From: Hansfordia pulvinata
Taxonomy: Eukaryota; Ascomycota; Sordariomycetes; Xylariales
Direction of reading: 5' to 3'
NCBI GenBank assembly: GCA_006538405.1
Contig: BJKQ01000014.1
Span: forward strand, 744,001 to 808,000
Length of the DNA: 64,000 nt
The number at the start of each line of letters is the position of its first letter. The stretch's first letter is position 1. Under the pieces are notes generated by a model. That model had not been told where the DNA came from and ran no database searches. It was given only the letters and a program-made list of their open reading frames with translations. Positions 59,541-64,000 of the stretch are shown here, piece after piece. Made by a program: the position numbers and the translations under genes.

Positions 59541-61155
59541 ATGGCCGAGATCGAGTCGGCGACGCCCGAGTTCTACCCCGGGTGCGCCCGGTGCAGCAAC
59601 CCGAGCGTGCGGACCAGCGGGTGCGACCTCTGCGGCCAGCACTACTGCGTGGACCACGAGCCGCACGGGTGTCCTGAAGAGGTGAGGATAAGCCTGTTTT
59701 TTTTTTTTTTTTTTTTTTTTTTCCAACCAACTCTACCCCGAGCGAGGCCGGTCGGGTCGAGATGGGCGGCGGGGAAGAAGCAGGAAAAAGAAGAAGAGAG
59801 AGAGAACATCCTGTTGTTGACTGACAGCGGCCGGCCGGGGAGAAACAGGAGATGAACGACACCCTGTGGAACCAGAGACAGCTCGACGAGATGCGCCAGC
59901 TGCAGGCCCTCATCCGCGACGACGCAGTCCGCGAGCTGGCCAGCGGCCTCCGCGGCGGCGTCGACTGCACCATACGCCACCCCGAAGATTTATCGCAGGC
60001 CTGGTTGGGCTGCGCCAACTACCACGCCTGGGTGTTGTTCGAGGAAGGGGTGAGGTGGCTCATGCGAGTCCCCCGCGTGACGAGACCAACAGTCAACCTC
60101 AGTCACGCGATGGCCTCCTACCTAGTAGCCAGCGAGTACGCCACACTTCGGTTCCTTGAAGAAACGACCGTCCCTGCCCCTCGAGCCTACGAGTACGGCA
60201 TCGCCGGCTCGCGGCATCCGCAGGTCGGCGTCAGCTTCCTGTTGATCCAGGAGATGCCCGGCAAGCCTTACAAGTACAACGGCACGCCCGAGCAGAAGGC
60301 GAAGCTGTTCCGGGGCGTGGGCGGCATCCTGGCCGAGCTGGCGCGCCACCCCTTTGCGTCGTGCGGCTCGCTGCTCCCCGTCGATGACGCCAGCAACGAC
60401 GACAGCGACAGTGGAGGCGGGAGAGCCGCCGGCGTCGCGGTCCGGGCCTTTGCGAGCGACCGCTTCCTGGCGCTGTCGCCCGCGTACGGGCCCTTCGGGA
60501 CGGCCGCCGAGTACTACGCCGCGTGGGCGGAGCAGTACCTGGAGCTGATCGCCAACAACGAGCTGTACACAAACTGGCCCGCGGACGCCTACCTCGTCTA
60601 CCGGTTCCTGCGCGACAACTCGCACCAGCTGCTGGGCCCGCAGCAGCGTTCGGGGCCCGAGGCCTTCTTCCTCAAGCACGTCGACGACAAGGGCGACCAC
60701 CTGCTGCTGGACGACGACTTCAACATCACCGGCGTCATCGACTGGCAGATGGCGCCGGTCGTCCCGCGGCCCAGGCGTTTGGTCCCTCGCTCGTCTCGGC
60801 CGACATGAACAAGCTGTGCAACGGGGTCGCCGGGCTGACGGAGAACGACGCCGCGGTCGCGGACGGCCTGCGGCGGGGGTCTTCTTCCAGCGGTGTTGGC
60901 ACCGGTCCGCCGGAGGAGCTGCTGCTGGCTGACGAGAGGCCCCGGCGCTTCTTCTGGGGCCTGGGCCTCGAGTCGGAATGGAGGTACGCACTGCCACTCG
61001 CGCGGGCCATCCTGCGCGCGTTCGGCGAGGCGAGGGAGTGGGAGGTCTGGAGGGAGGAGGCGGTGCGGCGGGGAGGGCGGGACGAGCCTCTCCGCTCGCT
61101 GCTCGAGAGGCAGGAGAAGAAGGAGGAGAAGAAGCAGGCCAGCGGCGAGGCCTGA
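59541..61155 (+). CDS. AN1-like zinc finger fused to APH-like phosphotransferase (one frameshift)
   Basis: Two exons, 59541-59681 and 59849-61155; about 482 aa after bridging. Exon 1 encodes a compact zinc finger with Cys15, 18, 28, 31, 36, His39, His42 and Cys44 (C-x2-C-x9-C-x2-C-x4-C-x2-H-x2-H-x-C), similar to AN1 fingers but with a shorter H-H spacing. Exon 2 is an aminoglycoside-phosphotransferase/choline-kinase-like fold of the fungal type: a lysine/arginine region WLMRVPRV, FLLIQEMPGKPY hinge, the loop KHVDDKGDHLLLDDDFN, in which the canonical HxDxxxxN asparagine is replaced by His, and ITGVIDWQMA. Frame breaks at CCC 60763-60765; one added C gives WQMA-VVPAAQAFGPSLVSADM. The intron includes a T26 run. 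Substrate is unknown; resistance is not implied. Confidence 0.8.
59697..59722. repeat. T26 homopolymer in intron 1 of the phosphotransferase gene
   Basis: A run of 26 T starting 15 bases after the GTGAGG donor. It is the longest single-base run noted here. Confidence 0.95.
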
Positions 61156-61644
61156 ACTTGGAGGCTGCGAGGATGAGCTTGGAGACTGCGAGGATGAACT
61201 TGAAGACTTTGAGGAAGGGAATGGATAAATGATGGACGGGCTCGAGGCCCTTTCCCGATCGTGGCATGAGAGAAGTTGAACCGGCCGGGCATAGGCAGGT
61301 ACGCCTTGAGCGAAGTGAAGAGTTACGTGCCGTGCAGGAAGGCACGACCGTGGCAATGGGCAACTCTCCATCCTACAACATCAGCACCGCCTACTTTTCC
61401 CACATAGACGTATCTCTGAGCCGTTATTCAATACACCATTTTGGCTTTCTCATCTATGAAAAAAACTTCTGTATCCCGTTAAGGTATAAAAGAAAAAAGG
61501 ACCCTTACGTCCATGCCTTGACAATCGCGGACGAAGCACCCAGCGGCGACTAGCCTCGGCTCACGATGGAGACCGGTGCTCACCATCCACCGGCCCTCGG
61601 CTCGGAGGCTCCGCAGCCGCTCTGGCGGCAGACTCGGAGGACGC
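61156..61644. other. Convergent intergenic region
   Basis: About 490 bp between the phosphotransferase stop and the end of the cysteine-rich gene. It begins with GGAGACTGCGAGGATGA/CTTGAAGACT-like near-repeats at 61155-61215, otherwise nothing supported. Confidence 0.55.
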
Positions 61645-62170
61645 TTACTCGGACGGGTTGCACTCGTAAAAGCCGTTTCCACCGACGACAGGCAGACAGC
61701 AGATCCCGTTCCACGGATTGGTGAATGTGTGCTTCGAATCTGACGACGGTGCATTGTTAGTCGGCAACTCATTCTCCCGCGTCCCGGGAATTGCGCCCAT
61801 CATGAACCCCGGGGAGAAATGTTCAAAAGCCGGGGCTTTTTGAAGGTAGTTCACCGGGGCGACACGAGCAACAAACAAAGGCGGAGGATTGTCAAGGGGG
61901 GGGGGGGGTTTGTTCAAACTCACTCTCCTCCTGACAAGTCTCCCAAGCGTCCTCCCACCCCTCCTTCTTGGCCGGTAACTTCTCCAGCTTCTTCTCGACG
62001 AACTTCTTCGTAAGGCACGTCAGGCCCTCCGCGCACTGCTTGTCCGCCTTGCCCGAGTTGCAGCACTGGCCCTGCTGCGCCTCCGCGCGCGGGGCCAGGC
62101 CAGCAGCCGTTGCCAGGCTCGCCTGGGCGGCGAGGGACACGGCGGCCAGGAGGAACCCGGCGGACACCAT
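61645..62170 (-). CDS. Cysteine-rich small secreted protein, 113 aa, eight cysteines
   Basis: Two exons, 62170-61924 and 61739-61645 (GTGAGT donor, GTCAG acceptor), 113 aa. A signal peptide (MVSAGFLLAAVSLAAQASLATA) is followed by a possible Kex2-like site (LAPRAE) and a mature domain of about 85 residues with eight cysteines: QCC, KQC, LTC, ETC, ICC and YEC. The order C-C, C, C, C, C-C, C loosely recalls hydrophobin spacing (two CC pairs), but the middle is lysine/glutamate-rich and not hydrophobic, so a hydrophobin is unlikely. It is a typical small cysteine-rich secreted protein of unknown function, an effector or wall-associated candidate. The intron contains a G13 run at 61896-61908. No frame break. 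Confidence 0.8.
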
Positions 62171-63101
62171 TCTTTTCTTTCTTTCTTTTCCTAACACTCT
62201 TTTTCTTGATGTGCAGAAACCGGGGAAAAATAGGACTTGATTCTGGAGGGAAAAAAATGGAAAGTGTAAAGAAAGATTCAAGTGGTGGTTGTCCGCGGAT
62301 ACCACACAAAAGATGCGATTGCTGGTGAGGTATGGACGAGAGAGCCCACGTACCGGGTCCTTTGGTGACTTGGCGCCCAGCGAGGCCGGCTTAAGTATGC
62401 GCAGCGCCCGTGGCGAAACATGACCGACGTTCAATCGCATGATACATCCTCCGTCCGGGTAGCCGGCCAACGACATCGGCCAGCTTAACGTGATCCCTTT
62501 GCTTAGAAAGAATGGATCCAACTAGCCGGCGCAGCGCTTGGTGCTTGGTCGCCGACTCGCCGCCACACATAGTGGCTCATCGCCGACACCTATACTGGAT
62601 TATCGCCACTCTGGTCCCCGAACCTCTGATCGGCCCAACTATAATTAGACTGCAAGGCGAGACGGCAAAGAAGCACTCGGTGGATGACGATCGAGGTGGG
62701 CAAGGTTTATGGGTAAATGATTCTATGATGGGTCTTTTCTCTATATACAGCCAGACGGGAGCTCCTCCGGGCGTCTCGCGCGTTGGAGATACGCCCCCGG
62801 ATCCTGGCCCCCGATACATATTATGGTAGATGGTGTAGGTGACGTCGACTCATGACTGGGTTTCGCTATGTGAACCCTTCCTCGCTAATAAAAACAGTAA
62901 ATAGCAAAGCACTTCATGGTGCCGACTGGGTACTTTTCGGGACAGTAGTATGGTCCTAGCGATTCGGCCACACCCGACCAGCTTCGCGCCATCTCAAAAC
63001 GAGCCTGTTTGTCGCCTGCCCGTCCTGGACCTGGCAAGAGGTCTTGCCGGTGCCAGTGACTCGATCCGGAGCCATGCATCAGGACCGGTCAAACCGGCTC
63101 A
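62171..63101. other. Intergenic between secreted protein and CSC1-like gene
   Basis: The left part is the promoter and leader of the cysteine-rich gene. The right part is the 3' flank of the CSC1-like gene. No gene supported. Confidence 0.55.
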
Positions 63102-64000
63102 TTAGTTCTTTCGCCCGCGGGAGCTGCGGAAGTAGTCGTACTGCATCGGGTCGTGGTCGGGCGAAGCCATGTCGTCTTCCTGCGGTAAACCGCCGTAGCC
63201 TCGAGGGCCGCCTCCAAGCATGCCCGGGGCCCGGGGAGCACGGTCCTGACTCCGCTCTCTCGACCCAGGAGTCGCTGCCATTGGCATCGATGCCGCATTG
63301 TGCACCAGGTTCGAGCTGCTCTCGTTGCCCTGCCCATACAAGGGGCTTCGAGACCTGTAGCCCTCCGGAGCCGCCCCAAAGGGGCTCAGTGGTCCCGGGC
63401 TGGCGGTCCTGCCGAAGCCCGGGCTGCCTCCCCGAGGTGGCAGTCCCGGGCTGCCGGGTTGCGAGCCACGGTCGCTTCCGTTCCACGTGCTTCCCCCAGG
63501 TGTGTCGGGACGCATCGCATCGATAGGCCGGCCATAGATGTCTCCGCCGCCGTGCTCAGAGGCAAACTCGGGTCGGTTCTTGTAGTACTCAAAGTCGAGC
63601 TTGTTCTCCGACACAATCTCGAACCCGGAGAGGCCGGATGACTTGCCAGGACGACCAGCGTGCATGGAGTTGAGGACATAGGCATCCGAGTAGCCAGAGG
63701 TGGACATGACGTCGCCCGAGTCGGCATCGCGCCCATCCGTCAAGCGGCCCTTGTAGATGGACGCGAGGATGTTCTGGGCCTTGGCGTGAACCATGGGGGT
63801 GATCAGAGGCTTGTAGAGCGCGGGGTGGCCGAAGCGAGACGCAAGCCTGTTGTCCTTGGCATACGGGTCTTTCTGCAGAGCGCCCTCCGTCTTGCGAATG
63901 TTGCGGGTGGAGTAGAAACGGATCTTGTGGTCGAAAGCCCGAGAACAGTAGATCTTGAAGAGGATCATGATGATGGGAAGCGGCACTACGGCAAAGGCCT
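63102..64000 (-). CDS. CSC1/TMEM63-like (DUF221) channel, C-terminal part
   Basis: The frame is open from the stop at 63102-63104 to the window edge, so the gene is partial: the 5' part lies beyond position 64000. The visible 299 residues begin in a membrane helix (AFAVVPLPIIMILFKIYC) and continue RAFDHKIRFYST, then DNRLASRFGHPALYKPLITPMVHAKAQNILASIYKG, a very characteristic fungal CSC1/DUF221 tail block. The last 190 residues are a cytosolic Gly/Pro/Ser-rich tail with an SPGPLSPFG-like phospho-site region, ending YFRSSRGRKN. CSC1 proteins are osmosensitive, calcium-permeable channels, inferred from the family. No break is seen in this portion. Confidence 0.85.
   Translation of the reverse strand, partial: AFAVVPLPIIMILFKIYCSRAFDHKIRFYSTRNIRKTEGALQKDPYAKDNRLASRFGHPALYKPLITPMVHAKAQNILASIYKGRLTDGRDADSGDVMSTSGYSDAYVLNSMHAGRPGKSSGLSGFEIVSENKLDFEYYKNRPEFASEHGGGDIYGRPIDAMRPDTPGGSTWNGSDRGSQPGSPGLPPRGGSPGFGRTASPGPLSPFGAAPEGYRSRSPLYGQGNESSSNLVHNAASMPMAATPGSRERSQDRAPRAPGMLGGGPRGYGGLPQEDDMASPDHDPMQYDYFRSSRGRKN

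Noticed and set aside
59541..61155. Antibiotic-resistance aminoglycoside kinase
   Set aside because: The fungal family shares only the fold; the catalytic loop differs and a zinc finger is attached, so resistance is not supported.
60122..61363. Minus-strand open frame of 413 codons
   Set aside because: Antisense to the phosphotransferase gene, whose motifs are clear on the plus strand.
61645..62170. Hydrophobin identity for the eight-cysteine protein
   Set aside because: Inter-cysteine segments are charged and the spacing does not match either hydrophobin class.

Overview
The window is nuclear DNA from a filamentous ascomycete (Pezizomycotina), most likely a Sordariomycete. The evidence is the gene content (fungal 4E-T-like protein, SEC1, longin R-SNARE, LtrA-family membrane protein, ENA-type P-type ATPase, secreted GH10 xylanase, CSC1/DUF221 channel), short spliceosomal introns of about 45-150 nt with GTANGT/GTGAGT donors, GC-rich exons, CT-rich leaders and a tRNA-Ser with a 14-nt intron. 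The species cannot be fixed from the sequence alone. Seventeen protein genes (one a weak call) and one tRNA gene are supported.

Layout. 1-2.5 kb: tRNA-Ser(GCT). 2.5-5.0 kb (-): 4E-T-like eIF4E-binding protein. 7.7-10.2 kb (-): SEC1. 11.5-12.2 kb (-) and 12.8-14.1 kb (+): a divergent pair, a GPANK1-like G-patch protein and a membrane-type SDR. 15.2 kb (+): a weak low-complexity ORF. 16.3-17.2 kb (-): vacuolar-type longin R-SNARE. 18.1-19.3 kb (-): a protein-kinase-like protein with a signal peptide. 21.9-24.7 kb (-): LtrA family protein. 24.7-31.7 kb: gene-poor, rich in short palindromic motifs, with possible gene debris near 29-30 kb. 31.8-32.8 kb (+): FabG-like SDR. 33.3-34.1 kb (-) and 34.8-35.9 kb (+): a divergent pair, dolichol-phosphate mannosyltransferase and a CSN8/PSMD8/eIF3K-domain protein. 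36.0-37.3 kb (-): BTB/POZ-like protein. 40.1-40.8 kb (-): small secreted protein. 43.2-46.7 kb (-): ENA-type cation ATPase. 49.4-50.5 kb (+): Ala/Pro-rich AT-hook protein. 51.5-52.8 kb (-): GH10 xylanase. 52.8-59.5 kb: gene-poor. 59.5-61.2 kb (+): AN1-like zinc finger fused to an APH-like phosphotransferase. 61.6-62.2 kb (-): 8-cysteine secreted protein. 63.1 kb to the window edge (-): C-terminus of a CSC1/TMEM63-like channel.

The genes are mostly unrelated housekeeping and secretome genes, not a cluster. SEC1 and the R-SNARE both serve membrane fusion, and DPM1 supplies mannose for secretory glycoproteins such as the xylanase and small secreted proteins, but they are not co-located as a unit. 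I see no secondary-metabolite cluster, intact transposon or CRISPR.

The most striking pattern is technical or evolutionary. Seven genes are broken by single-base frameshifts, and every one is cured by adding one base, nearly always in a G/C run. At least eleven such sites exist, and none needs a base removed. This points to systematic homopolymer under-calling in the assembly rather than to pseudogenes. The most interesting biological candidates are the signal-peptide-bearing kinase, the zinc finger-phosphotransferase fusion, and the dense TACTCGTA / AGGTACCT / TACTCCGTA palindrome families of the gene-poor regions.
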